A stretch of 64,000 nucleotides of DNA from Pseudoscleropodium purum (Eukaryota > Streptophyta > Bryopsida > Hypnales > Brachytheciaceae). Below, in pieces: positions 46,076 through 56,893 of this stretch. Under the pieces are notes generated by a model. The model made no database searches. It was not told where the DNA came from and saw only the letters and a list, made by a program, of their open reading frames with translations. The translations under genes and the position numbers were made by a program. The stretch lies in contig OZ017797.1 of the NCBI GenBank assembly GCA_963969395.1, positions 744,001 through 808,000 on the forward strand, given 5' to 3'. Each line of letters starts with the position of its first letter. Positions within the stretch are counted from its first letter, which is position 1.

Positions 46076-47909
46076 AATGAATTTGGATTGTCTTAGTTTG
46101 TTGTTCAAGTTGCTTGTCTAAAATCTTTAGATTGGCCATCCCTACCTCGGTACTCAAAGGGAAATAACATACAAGTGAAAAAGAAAAAAATTGTATATTT
46201 GAAAATTTACTCTATGACATGAATTTTTATGTAAATTCTTCACAACCAAAGTTTAATTTGAGTAAAAACATCCAAATATGCATTTTCATTCCGACCAAGC
46301 TTTCATTGGCAATGGAAGTGTCCACATTGCAATCCCCAAAACATAAAGCACGTGCACCTTTAACCATTGTTGTCCAAAATGCGACATCAACATTTGAAAA
46401 AAAAAATGACACTAAAACCTAGATACTAATGATACAAGATGTATACAATAAGAACATAAGAGCCTATAAGACCCCAATGCCAATTTTTTTAAACAATTTT
46501 CTATGATTTATTATATTCAATATCTATTGTATCCATCATTGACACTAATATTGACTAACTCTAGAATTTTGACTTTTAAACCCAATGCGGTGTTTTCTGG
46601 ATAAAAAGTGAGCAACATAAATGTATGCTCCAATCAAAACATTTTCTTTGACATTACAGAACTTGCATTTTTGTAATTGTTTTACTTGGGATTTTTCTCC
46701 ATTCCCCAACATCTACCAATTGTTGCTATTTGATCATCTTTAAAATAATTATTGATATCATCAATGATATTGCTTTGGTGCACTAGAAAAATTCCATTGG
46801 TTTGAAGGTAGAATATGAAGTTGCACACATGATACCTAACATCTCCCCAAACCTTGTCAAATTGCATTCACATGATATTCACAACAATTCCATTCTATAT
46901 GCGACTTATTTGAACTTCATGTGATTTGAATTTTCAGTACTGTATTAAAAGTTACAAATTTATGGGTTTTTTTATCTTTAAGAAAAACAAACGAAAAAAA
47001 CAAACATGGTTTAAATAAGGTGATCCTAAAATTGCAACTTTTCCAAACTTCCAAATTTAAAAGTTAGTAAAAACTGAGATCATTAGTATGAAAATCTCAA
47101 CCAGTGCACCCCCCCAATGATAGTCATATGAATTTGCACAATGAAGCCTTGAAGTGTTTTGGAGACAAAGTGATCCTCGCAAAACATTATGACTTAGGGC
47201 TTTTTTTCTTCTTTCTGGTGCTAGGTTGCACCCCCAAAAAATAATTTCCAGGCTAAAAACTGGAAACAAAATGTGAAATTTTTCACCAAAAAACTTTACA
47301 TTGAAAAAAATTCTGGATGAAATTGCTAGATTGTGGATGAAAATAAAATTATCGACACGTGATATGTACTGATTATGTGATATTCTCTATCCAATATGTC
47401 CAAATTATAGATGAATGTTGAAATTTGGAGCACTACTATAAAATTTTATGTTGCCACTTTGGCACCTCATAAAAAATGAAAAAAAGAAACCTTGATTGAG
47501 ACCACAATCTATACCAAACATACTCTTATTCTATAATTACAATGACTTACATTACATTTCCTTTGCACACCCATATTTAATTACAAACTTTTGAAACCTA
47601 CACATTGTCAAAAAAATCCTAATATAGAGTCTTTTTTTTAAACCAAGGTATGTAGTATTGGTAAAACTCCTATAATTATTTGTAGTTGTAAGTGGGATTT
47701 GGTATGAACAAGCCCTTAATTCATGCCATCCTAAATAAGCATTGGAATTATTTCTTTCTTTAAGTTAGTGACTTAGCCAATAATTCCTTTCACTATTTTT
47801 CATTTCTACACATAACATTGTAATTACAAGTAACCAAGCAACGGTCCTCCCATGCTTGAAATATATTATGCTTTGCTAAATACCTAAGACCCTAGGACGG
47901 ACATACTAG
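46076..47909. other. AT-rich gene-free stretch
   Basis: No supportable gene. The segment 47335-47520 is the reverse complement of sequence near 3110-3250 and 10840-10960, so it belongs to another dispersed repeat. Short frames at 46219-46422 and 47057-47269 lack recognisable features. Confidence 0.4.
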
Positions 47910-49417
47910 TTAACTTCTAAATGAATTTGACTATATTTTCACCAAATCTGCTCCGAAACTGCCATTTCTAGTACAAGTACCAAATTTTTGAAAGAAAACA
48001 TTTTTGAATACATGTAATTGTAGGATCTTATAATATGCTAGTTTAAAAAGATGTGCAAAAAATTTCTAAAACTTTAACTATATAGATTGCAAGATATTAG
48101 CATTTGAAGTGACAAAAATCCTTTTTTTGGCCCTGCAAAAATTTGGGCAATTGCACTTCATAAGGTCACATTTGTATGAAAAAATGTCCAAAGTAGTGGT
48201 TACTTTTTAAATTCATTCTTTAAATCAAGTTGGCTACATGCTTGAAACTTTTAAATCATTTGAAATTATACAACATATAGGAAAAAAGTAGTAAGTAGAA
48301 AGAAGGAGAAAATGATTCAAAATACTAAATTGTTAACAATTTATTTATGGAATTGAAAAATGTCAATCCCAATGGTTGTAATGTTGTAATAAACAATCTA
48401 CACCCAATCTTTTTATTTTTTTTCCAAAAATATTAAAAATTGAGTTAAATAAAGGACTTCAAAGTTTGTCTTAGAGTAGAGATTCAATAATGGCCCATAA
48501 ACTCCCGCAAATTCAAACTCCTTGTAACTTTTGACTCATTGATCAAAATGGAATGATTCAAAGATAACAAATTTCGTTAAGTTGGCACTTTGAAAAGTTA
48601 GACTGCGCATTCTAAACTGTTTTTTATGTACTAGGATCTATAGGAGTACTAGGTTTTTGAAATCTACAACTCTCCTAGATATCTGAAATCTATATCAACC
48701 CTAGATTTTAGGCTACTTAGTCTAATATCTATGCCAATTATAGATTCTTGAAATCTAAAAGTAACCTAGATGTTAACAATGTATATTTGTCCTAGATGTC
48801 AAGGTGTAAAAATGGTATGTGGAATACTGCCATTTTAATGAAATTTGTTACAAAGCTTTCCAAGTATATATAAATCTAGAGAACCAATTTCAAATTTTAA
48901 TTTAAAAAATATTAATTTTTAAAGAAGTGTTTTTTGATGCAAATAATGCAAATATATATCATACAATAATTTTTTAACCATGTAGTCAAAAGTTACATTA
49001 TGAAAAATTTCAGCCCTTAGGAAGGCTGCAAGTTTTGAATTGCTTGGAACTTCATGGAGCAATTAGGGAGGTATTCAAACTGTTTTTTTAATTTTTTAAC
49101 AAAAGTAGCTAATGTTGCACTACTTGTGCCACATTAGTGCCAAATCAGATTTTAATATTAAAAAAAATTAAAAAAATCCCAAATTGTTATTTTTTAATTT
49201 TTTTGTATTTGCATTGTGGCGTGCCAAAAAACCAAACCTTAACAGCCCTCACAAGGCTCACATTTTTTTTTAATGTGAAAATTGTTGAGTCTTAAAGCTT
49301 CTCCTTGGGCACATATTGTATTAAAATTTTAAAGAAAAAAATTAAAAACTCCATTTGTAGTGAGTTGCCGAAAATTTCTATGTTGCCGAAAATATAGTTT
49401 GGGCAGTTAGGGGTTAA
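47910..49417 (-). mobile_element. TTAA-flanked DNA transposon, enlarged copy (1508 bp)
   Basis: The left end is TTAACTTCTAAATG and the right end is GCAGTTAGGGGTTAA. Internal blocks match the 11366 copy in inverted order ('aagatgtgcaaaaaatttct', 'cacttcataaggtcacatttg'). It is about 570 bp longer than the family norm. An unrelated segment at about 48580-48830, with repeated 'ctagat', 'gaaatcta' words, is the likeliest later insertion. Confidence 0.5.
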
Positions 49418-50370
49418 TTTAGGGGTTTGGGTTGTTTGAGAAAACATATAAGATGGTTTTGTCTATTGTAGGGGGTGCTCTTTTCAAGGATGCAAGTGGG
49501 ACCCCATTACATTTGTAAACAATGTTAAGTTATGTATTCATGAGTGAAGCTACTCTACAAAAGTACTTCTATTCCATAAACAACATTGAGAATATTTTTG
49601 GCTATTGAATGATTAAGAATTCCTCCATGTAGGACAAAAATTTAACTATTCATCTTCTAAATTTTTGTGTGAAAAGGGAAGGTCACCTACTGTTGTTAAT
49701 TTGACTTCCAATGAATGCTATTATAGTATTTAAGCCAACAATTCACAGTTTCACACAATACCAAAACAAATGATTTCCATGATGACCAGCTCGTCCTTGA
49801 AGTCTAGACTCCATTTTCTCTATGCATGACCTTGTGGCGTGGTAAAGTGCCATGAATGCATAGAATACTCTGTGAAAGTAGAATCTTCTTGGATGTTCTT
49901 TTTCATAGAAATCCTGTAGAACCGCACTACTGTACTGTAGACTGTCTGTATATAATATTCATGTTCCGAGTACGCAGGCAAGCGCGTCCAGATCGAATAT
50001 CGTCACAGACGGCACCTCCCTGACCGAAGTTTACAACACCCTGCACGCACCATACTCTCCTCGCAATTTCCTCAGTCAGTTGGTGCCGGTAATAAAGAAA
50101 CTGGGCCCCAGGCCAGCCGCAATCTGCAACACCCAGTCAGAAAAGAATCGGTAAGAAATCGAAACCCACACCTCCACGTCACTCCGACAAATTGTTGTCC
50201 GTCCGTCCTGCCTCTCGCCCCCCTTTCCCTTCTGGAAATGGTGGCAAAAATTGCCAATCCTTCCCCATTATTTTATCCATTTCCTAGCTCGAACGTCCTC
50301 TGCAAAGGGCGCGGTGAGAGTCAGCTACTCTAGCACTCTAGCTGCCTAGCTGCCAGGCTGCCAGTCAGTA
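49418..50370. other. Transition from AT-rich repeat DNA into the HMA gene island
   Basis: AT-rich to about 49900, then balanced composition. From 49930 the sequence probably belongs to the regulatory region of the HMA gene. There is a pyrimidine-rich block near 50195-50235. No gene was identified. Confidence 0.35.
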
Positions 50371-50607
50371 CTACAGACAGTCTACAGTTGTAGACCTTGC
50401 GGTTCTCCAGTACTGTAGTCTCTGGAACGGAAGACTGACGTAACATTGTTTACCAATGGGCCCTTTTGCATCCTTGAAATGGGGCCCTACAGAGAACAAG
50501 ATTGTCTTATATGTGGGCTCCTCAGGCAACCCCAATCCTTGATAATTGGTAAGTTCCTCCCAGGAATCTAGCAAAGCATAATACCTTTCCAGCATGGGGA
50601 GGACCAT
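50371..50607 (-). CDS. Hypothetical 78-codon ORF upstream of the HMA gene
   Basis: It has a true ATG at 50607 and TAG at 50373-50371, in the less AT-rich island. The product begins MVLPMLERYYALLDSWEELT and contains GLPEEPTYKTILFSVGPHF. It lies head to head with the HMA gene, about 170 bp from its start codon. No family is recognised. It may be a chance frame in promoter DNA. Confidence 0.2.
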   Translation of the reverse strand: MVLPMLERYYALLDSWEELTNYQGLGLPEEPTYKTILFSVGPHFKDAKGPIGKQCYVSLPFQRLQYWRTARSTTVDCL

Positions 50608-50777
50608 TGACTAGTCGATTATACAATGTTATGTGCTAGCTCACGTTAAAAGGCGTCGATCTGATCGCATTCACTTGTATCAGTCCGGTACCGATCTTAT
50701 ATCTTGCAGTTGTGGTACATTTCAGTTCTGTAAGTGATGTATCGATCGACAAGGTAGTGGATCGTTCAGAAGTTGAA

Positions 50778-52755
50778 ATGGCGTTCTATGATTTCTATGA
50801 TCAGCGTGGAGGCTACGATTCTATTGATAATATGGGGTACCCGAATTATTACGGGCGAGAGAATTATCGACAGCAGCCTTACTACGATGCAGCACCGGAA
50901 ATGTATCGACATGGTGGGGGAAGACGTTATAATTCTGAGCCTTACCTTGAGAATTATCGGCGAGACTATCGCCAGGGGGGTGGGTATACTCATGGCCGTT
51001 TCGGCGTTCTGCCACCGGGAGAAGTACGTGACTTCATTCGTTTTCTTCTATTCTGTACCTTAGTTTCAAGCTTGCACTTCTTGGTGAATTGAGTGTCAAA
51101 ATTGCTTACATTTCAAGGATTTAAGAGGGGAATGCTTTCTGATGTAAGTGTGAGGGTACGGGGTTTTGAAACCTCATTGTTTGTGGAAATTTCGATGTTC
51201 TCTTATGGGGTTTCCTGAGTCTGTGCATGATTTCTCTCTGAGTCTCACCATGCATTCTCGATCTCTGTGCTTCAAAATTGGACATCTGTCTAAAACCACT
51301 TACTTAACGAGAACGTACCTGGCCTCACCTCGGTACGTACGTGAAGCAAATGCATGGTTTGAGCATCACAGAGAATTGTGAGAGAAATGAATTCTCACGA
51401 TTGGAGCTTCAGAGAGAATTATGGTACTCAAGTCTAGGAAACGCACACGTCTCCACCACGTACCCGGCCCCGTGACAGGCGTATTTCAGTCGGAAATTGG
51501 CAAAGTTTCAGTCTCCCAACTGATCAAACCTTAGATCTACACGAGTGGTAGTTTCTAGACCTTTGAAACACACCATCGTTACCGATTATGCAACCGATTG
51601 CGTTTTGCTGAAGAACACTTGCTGGTGTAACTTTCGCAGGTGATTCGCAGAGTCAACCCCCTGCAGTGGATGGACGACGGCTACCGTCACGGAGGGCACC
51701 AGGGCGGCTACCGCATCGATCGTCGCGATTATCACGGCGGGCAGAATTATGGACATGACAATTTTCTCCATCTCCAGGATGGCTACGACCTTGGTGACCA
51801 TCACGGTTCACGACGACAGGTACGTAGAAATTTTTCAACAAGCAAATTTGAAAATATATCCTCAGTCCCCAAAGCTTCACATGCAGTTATGGTCCCATTG
51901 ATGATCCTGAAATCCGGCCCTGACATGCCCGATTTGGGCTCTTGGTCGATCGATTTCAGGAAGTGGAGTTGTATGTGCCACTTTGCTGTGACAAATGCGA
52001 ACGAAAATTGAGGAAGCATTTGGAGTATCTGCAAGGTATGATTGCTCTCTACCTTGAAACTTTTATTCCTATTGGTGCATACGTACGTACATACAGTTAT
52101 TCGTTATGTATAATGGTGACCCAAGATCTGTACCAGTTGTAGATTGTAGAGCTTTGTGCACATTTTTTAGCGCAAGTACTGTGGGCTGTAATAAATTTTA
52201 CATCGTGTTTTGTATCTTGGTGTAATTTTGTACTTGTAACAGAGTTTTGGATGCATCAAGGACTAAATCTCACCCGTTTTCAATTGTTTAAGTCTGTTAA
52301 AAATGGTTCTTCTTAATAATTCAAGCTAACCTTACAACTAAAGCAAAAAATCTTAGTAGACTTTGACATCAGCAAATTGTACTGAAAATTGTGTATTGAC
52401 TGTACTTGAATGTTACGATTTTAATTGGCACTCTGAAACAAGCCAATTTAGCAACTACGACCATGCAATTTGATCTCTGTCACTAGATATATTTTTAGTT
52501 TCCAGTACGCTTACTAATAAATGATTCTAACATGTTTTCACTATCTTGTCATGCAAACATTTGATTTCTTCCTAGATGTTGCGTTTTCTCAGAGAGTGCC
52601 TTGCTTGTTTGACTCATGTAGGTGTGGAGACCATAACGATGGATCAAACCACGAAGAAAGTGGTGGTGTTTGGGAATGTGAACCCTTCGCATGTGCTGAA
52701 CCGTGCTCGCCTAGACAAGCCGGAGTCTGAATTCTGGCATCCTCGCTACAGGTGA
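50778..52755 (+). CDS. Heavy-metal-associated (HMA) domain protein with Tyr/Gly/Arg/His-rich N-terminus, four exons
   Basis: Exons 50778-51023, 51640-51819, 51960-52035 and 52622-52755 join in frame across three GT-AG introns (616, 140 and 586 bp; phases 0, 0 and 1) to give 211 residues. The ATG lies in good context (GAAATGG). Residues 1-82 are low complexity with 15 Tyr and many Arg and Gly. Residues 83-142 are rich in His, Gly and Asp. The C-terminal HMA fold starts VELYVPLCCDKCERKLRKHL at 144, with the metal-binding C-x-x-C at 152-155 split from the second half (GVETITMDQTTKKVVVFGNV) by an intron. The C-terminus ESEFWHPRYR has no CaaX box, so it is an HPP-type rather than a prenylated HIPP protein. 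Such proteins bind heavy metals or act as interaction adaptors in cytosol or nucleus. The reading frame is open upstream of the ATG to 50712 without another ATG. A TATA-like TTATATC lies near 50697. Confidence 0.88.
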
Positions 52756-53915
52756 CAATGACTCGAAGAATCGAAGTATTTCTACTGCGGGTATAATTGT
52801 ACAACTTTATCAAGTAGTTTCTTATTAGGACTCTTCAAATTCTATAACAGAAGTCGATGGGATTGGCATGGGGATTACAGTATTCTTGCATTCCAGATCA
52901 GGCATGCCTGTCTGAGATCATTTTTTCATGTAACATGTTTGTCACTGACAGTAATCTTCCAAATCTCCCAAAGATCCTCTGCAAAGTCTGAATTTAAATG
53001 CATAGAGCTAGTAGTCTAGCTGAACCCTGTAAATAATTCAGTTTAATTTGGTACAAATTGTGTGTGGTTTCTGGTACTGATGAAGTAAAGGTGCAAACTC
53101 TGTTTATTGTAACATTTGGTGTTTTAGAAATTCTGCTATTTGCTATTCATGTTGGGTTCCCTTCACACCACTTTCGGTAAAAAATATTGAAACCATAAGG
53201 ATTCTGATCGCGTTTCCTTTAGCAACCCCTGTTCTCAAACATCGACTCATCTATTCATGCACTCAGTTGGACTTGCTGGCAAGTGGTGTAACGGGTGGTG
53301 TAAGCATGACTTGCTTGTTTTTCTACAATCACAAATCTTTGAATGAAAAGAGGTTTGTCTACTTGTTTTTTAGTGGTTTTTCTACAACCTCCCACTGTGA
53401 AATTACATGAAAAACTTTTACACGATGATAAGATTTGATCACTTTTGTATCCAAAGAGATCTCTCAAAAGTCACCTCTCTCTCTCTCTCTGCATCCATTG
53501 CATACTGATTAGTTACCAACTTAACATGACAATATTTAAAGAATTTGGCACTTTTCAAGACATGGGTGAATGCAAGAAAGACGACCATCACGCAAAGTTT
53601 GCGTATCGTTTTCACCACTATTTATGATTTTTTCGGGAGCACTTTATATTTTATAATTAGAAAAATAATTTTAAAAATATACATATCTTTAAAAAGAGGG
53701 TACTTTAGGAAAGAAAAGCATAGAAAAATTCTCTAAGCAGGAGAACTAAAAAAGTGCAAAATCTTATGAAAATAGGTACTTTAACGTTTTAATTTGTAAA
53801 AAATAGGAAAAATAATTTTTCAAGAAATTAAAAATTGAACATTTGAAAAGACTTCACAAAAAAGTGATTTCACCAAAAACAAGATCAAAAGAATCATTAT
53901 GAAATCATTTTCAAT
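52756..53915. other. Downstream flank of the HMA gene
   Basis: Probable 3' UTR followed by gene-free DNA. No clear AATAAA was found close to the stop. A (CT)n tract lies at 53475-53490. A 20-bp segment at 53563-53582 (TGGGTGAATGCAAGAAAGAC) recurs inverted at about 54675-54694 with one mismatch. Confidence 0.35.
53475..53490. repeat. (CT)n microsatellite
   Basis: About eight CT units. Confidence 0.85.
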
Positions 53916-54092
53916 GATTAGAATTGCATGCTCAAGGGAGCCCTACTTGCTCAAAGGAGCCCTATGTAGAATGTGTAAAATATATTTAAAATAATGTTCT
54001 TTGAAGTTTTTTTTGGTGGGTACATGCCTTTATAGTGTAGGAATATTTGACACAAATTTCAGTTGTAAATATTTGAGCATGCAATTCTAATC
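53916..54092. repeat. Inverted repeat with perfect 19-bp arms (177 bp)
   Basis: GATTAGAATTGCATGCTCA at 53916-53934 is matched exactly in reverse complement at 54074-54092. This fits a very small palindromic MITE in the repeat cluster downstream of the HMA gene. Confidence 0.65.
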
Positions 54093-54093
54093 A

Positions 54094-54686
54094 TGCAAAA
54101 AAGACTGGTACTATTTTGTATAGTCTCCAAAAAAGACCAATACTATTTTGAATAGTCTCCAATACTAAAAATCCCTAAATCATGAAGTGTGACAAATTAA
54201 CTAAATTGAAATTGAAATATAAAATGATTTATGAATTTTTTTTGAAAAAAATGCTTTAATTACTATCTAGACATTCGTCTTCAAAAAAAAATTCAAGTAC
54301 ATCAGCTTCAATCAAGGTTGACAAATCAGTACATCCGCCCCAAAATAGCGTCTGTAACCCAAACATTCGGACGTCCGTCTTCACGGACACCAGTGGACGT
54401 AGCATCCCTCCCGCCGTCGGAAGGCGAACGGGCGGGGCGGACGCCCAAATCATGCGAACCACATCAGTCCGCGTGTCGATCGGACGGCCGTAACCGGGCG
54501 GACAGGGCGGTCCCAGCGGACGCTGCGTCTGTCAGGACCGCGAATGTCAGCGAACGCTGCGGACACAACGTCCACGTCCGGACGTCCGATCGTCCTGTCA
54601 ACCCTGGCTTCAATCTACCAAAATTATGGCTGATGACTATACAACAACTTCAAATGTGATACAAGATAGTACCAGTCTTTTTTGCA
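54094..54686. repeat. Inverted repeat with 28-bp arms enclosing the hAT element
   Basis: The left arm at 54094-54121 starts TGCAAAAAAGACTGGTACTA. The right arm at 54659-54686 is its reverse complement with a single mismatch. The hAT-type insertion at 54313-54606 lies between them, so the original inverted-repeat unit was about 290 bp. A second, tandem partial copy of the left arm follows at about 54127-54155. Confidence 0.6.
54313..54606. mobile_element. Non-autonomous hAT-type element, 294 bp, GC-rich
   Basis: The termini are CAAGGTTGACA and, reverse complemented from the right, CAGGGTTGACA, 10 of 11 identical. They are flanked on both sides by the same 8 bp, GCTTCAAT (54305-54312 and 54607-54614). 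Eight-bp target duplication and CA(G)GG ends are hallmarks of hAT elements. The interior is very GC-rich against AT-rich surroundings and carries many CGGACG/CGTCCG motifs on both strands, like hAT subterminal transposase-binding repeats. A 113-codon frame across it is a by-product of GC richness. No transposase is encoded, so it is a MITE-like derivative. The perfect target duplication suggests recent insertion. Confidence 0.82.
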
Positions 54687-54914
54687 TTCACCCACATTGA
54701 CTGCAAATAATTTGGAGCTTCAAATTTACATTATAGTAGTTGCACCTAATTGTGATGTGTTTGCAAAACTATCTCATCTAAATTCTTGCTTGAAATGTAG
54801 AGCCTCAATGCATCAGTTAAGGATGAATTTTAGGTACACCTAGTATTTTAAATTCTTGGAAAATTCAAAATTTCTTCACGTAGAGTCCAAAAAATTATAC
54901 TCCCTTTGTCCCAT

Positions 54915-55935
54915 GTACTAAAAAAAAAACATGTTTAATATAATCAACTATTATGCAACTAGTATCCTATACAACTATCGTGTGATTGTAATTCTTTCTA
55001 TTAGCACCAAATCTAATGTAATTGTTTTACATAGTTGTTTTATAGCATTGATAATTACATTGTTTTAGTTTCAAAGTAGTCAATCTATAGTTGCAAAAAC
55101 GACTAAGAAACAACTAAGAAAAGATTGCAACTGTATAATGACTATAGTTATATCCTAGTCGCTTTCTAGTCATACATTAGTTGTTTCTTAGTCATGTCCT
55201 TCAATATTAAAAAATTCAACTTTTCTATTGATTTAGTTGCATAGATTTGATTCACTTTTCTATTGACTTGGAGTATGATGATGCAATTATCAGGGGTGCG
55301 TTATAATTTGTTGATTTGGATAGAAATCAATAGAAAAGTGAACCAAAATGAATGCAACCAAATCATTTCCTATTCATTTTTAAGTTGTATACTATTTGTT
55401 TTCTAGTCATTTTCTAGTTGTTTTTTAGTTGCTTCCAAAGTTCATTCCCATTTGTCTTATATCAATTATCCCATATTAATTGTAAAGTATACCATTAAAT
55501 TGAACATATAAGACTTGAAAGTTGTTTTAGTCTTATGCAATGAATTTTGTTGATAGAATTACAAGATTTTTACAATGTATAAAAATAAAAGAATATTTAA
55601 AATACAAGAAATTTTAAAATCTATGAAATTGTAAAGTATTTGAAATAAGCCAATGAAATCTATTAAATACTAGTATTTGAATTTTTTGAAATCTATAAAT
55701 CATTGAGTTTAATATTTTACAATCTACAAATCTATAAGTTGCAAAGAAGTTGCAAATGAGTCACACATGAAGCGTGACTTTTGCAATTGCTACACCTTTT
55801 TCCTAGATTTTAGTGTATCCATTGCAACTACAAGTCTCCAAATTATCTCTAGTTGCAAATTCTTCGCAAAAGTCTTATGCAACTGAAATACTAGTTATAT
55901 AGTGTAGTCGCAAAGCCACTCATTTTCTTATAGTG
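54915..55935. mobile_element. Probable CACTA-type element, ~1.0 kb, worn left end
   Basis: The right end, read on the minus strand, is CACTATAAGAAAATGAGTGG, close to the plant CACTA terminus CACTACAAGAAA. The left end may be the eroded ACTAAAAAAAAAACATG at about 54917. Both halves are packed with short repeats of the AGTTGC/GCAACTA and GACTAAGAAACAACTA type, which look like CACTA subterminal repeats. No reading frame. No target duplication could be verified, so the left limit is tentative. Confidence 0.4.
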
Positions 55936-56671
55936 ACTTTCAAGAGCTCTCATTCCTTTCAACACTACGGAAAGTCAAGATTGCAATGGATACCCTTGCA
56001 CAAAATTTTGAATAGAAAAATCAGAATCAATCATTTCAAAAAACATATTTTTGATGCAAAAACTAGAATTCAAAAAGAAATTTTCAAAAATAGAAAATAC
56101 TAAAAATAGAAAATTGGTTAAGTTTCATTTAACTTCAAAGTATTGTTGACACCAAAAAAATTTGCCTTAAGCATTTAGAGGTTGTGGTGGATCAATCCTT
56201 CATTGTCTGCTTTCTAATTCCATGCCCTATTGTTTGGCCTCAATTGCTTTCACTTTTCCATCCAAATTTGTTTGAAAAAGATTGTATGTACCATTTAAAA
56301 TTTTGACAAAATCTAACAAGATTGAAGATTTAATGTTAACATTGGATAACGTGTCAACCCTTGATTGGTGGATTTTTAAGAGTTAATAGATACATAGAAG
56401 GACAATTATGGGTTGTAGATAGGGAATCTATGACTCTAATCTACAGGCAGTTCTCTAATTTTAGAGTGATTACTTCAAAAATTTACAAAAATTACAATTT
56501 TGATTGGAAAATTACAATTCCACTTGGCTTTGATTTGTGAAACAAACACACACCTTTGAAAAATACATGCCCTTCTTGAAATTGGCACCAAAATATTTAA
56601 GGCCACTTCATACTATGGCCGAAGGTTGAGAGGCCGTGGATTTCTACTAATCACATTTCAAAAAACCAAAA
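55936..56671. other. AT-rich gene-free stretch between CACTA-type elements
   Basis: No supportable gene or structured repeat. Confidence 0.4.
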
Positions 56672-56893
56672 CAATACAAGAAAAATGGGTGCTTTAAGTG
56701 AGTTTTTTTGTATAGTCCTAGACATAAGATTTTAAATAATGACCTTCAAGGAGGTTTTTAGCAAAAATTTACTAGAAATACATGTGTTTTTAGTAAAATT
56801 TTGCTAAAAATCTTTATAAAGGTCATTACTTAAAATCTTATGTCTAGGACTTTACTTTAAAACTCACTTAAAACACCCATTTTTCTTGTGGTG
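56672..56893. mobile_element. Miniature CACTA-type element, 222 bp, almost wholly palindromic
   Basis: The left end is CAATACAAGAAAAATGGGTG and the right end, reverse complemented, is CACCACAAGAAAAATGGGTG; each differs by one base from the CACTACAAG consensus. The element is flanked by AAA on both sides, fitting a 3-bp target duplication. The arms pair for about 100 bp (for example 'tcctagacataagatttt' and its complement), so a transcript would fold into a long hairpin. Confidence 0.7.

Noticed and set aside
50712..50777. HMA protein starting at GTG (50712)
   Set aside because: GTG is not expected to initiate; the ATG at 50778 has a purine at -3 and G at +4.
50766..51015. Alternative frames over HMA exon 1 on both strands
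   Set aside because: They overlap a coding exon whose frame continues through three good introns into a complete HMA domain; the others have no support.
54318..54659. 113-codon frame over the GC-rich segment
   Set aside because: The segment is a hAT-type element defined by termini and target duplication; the frame is open because GC-rich DNA has few stop codons and it runs past the element end.
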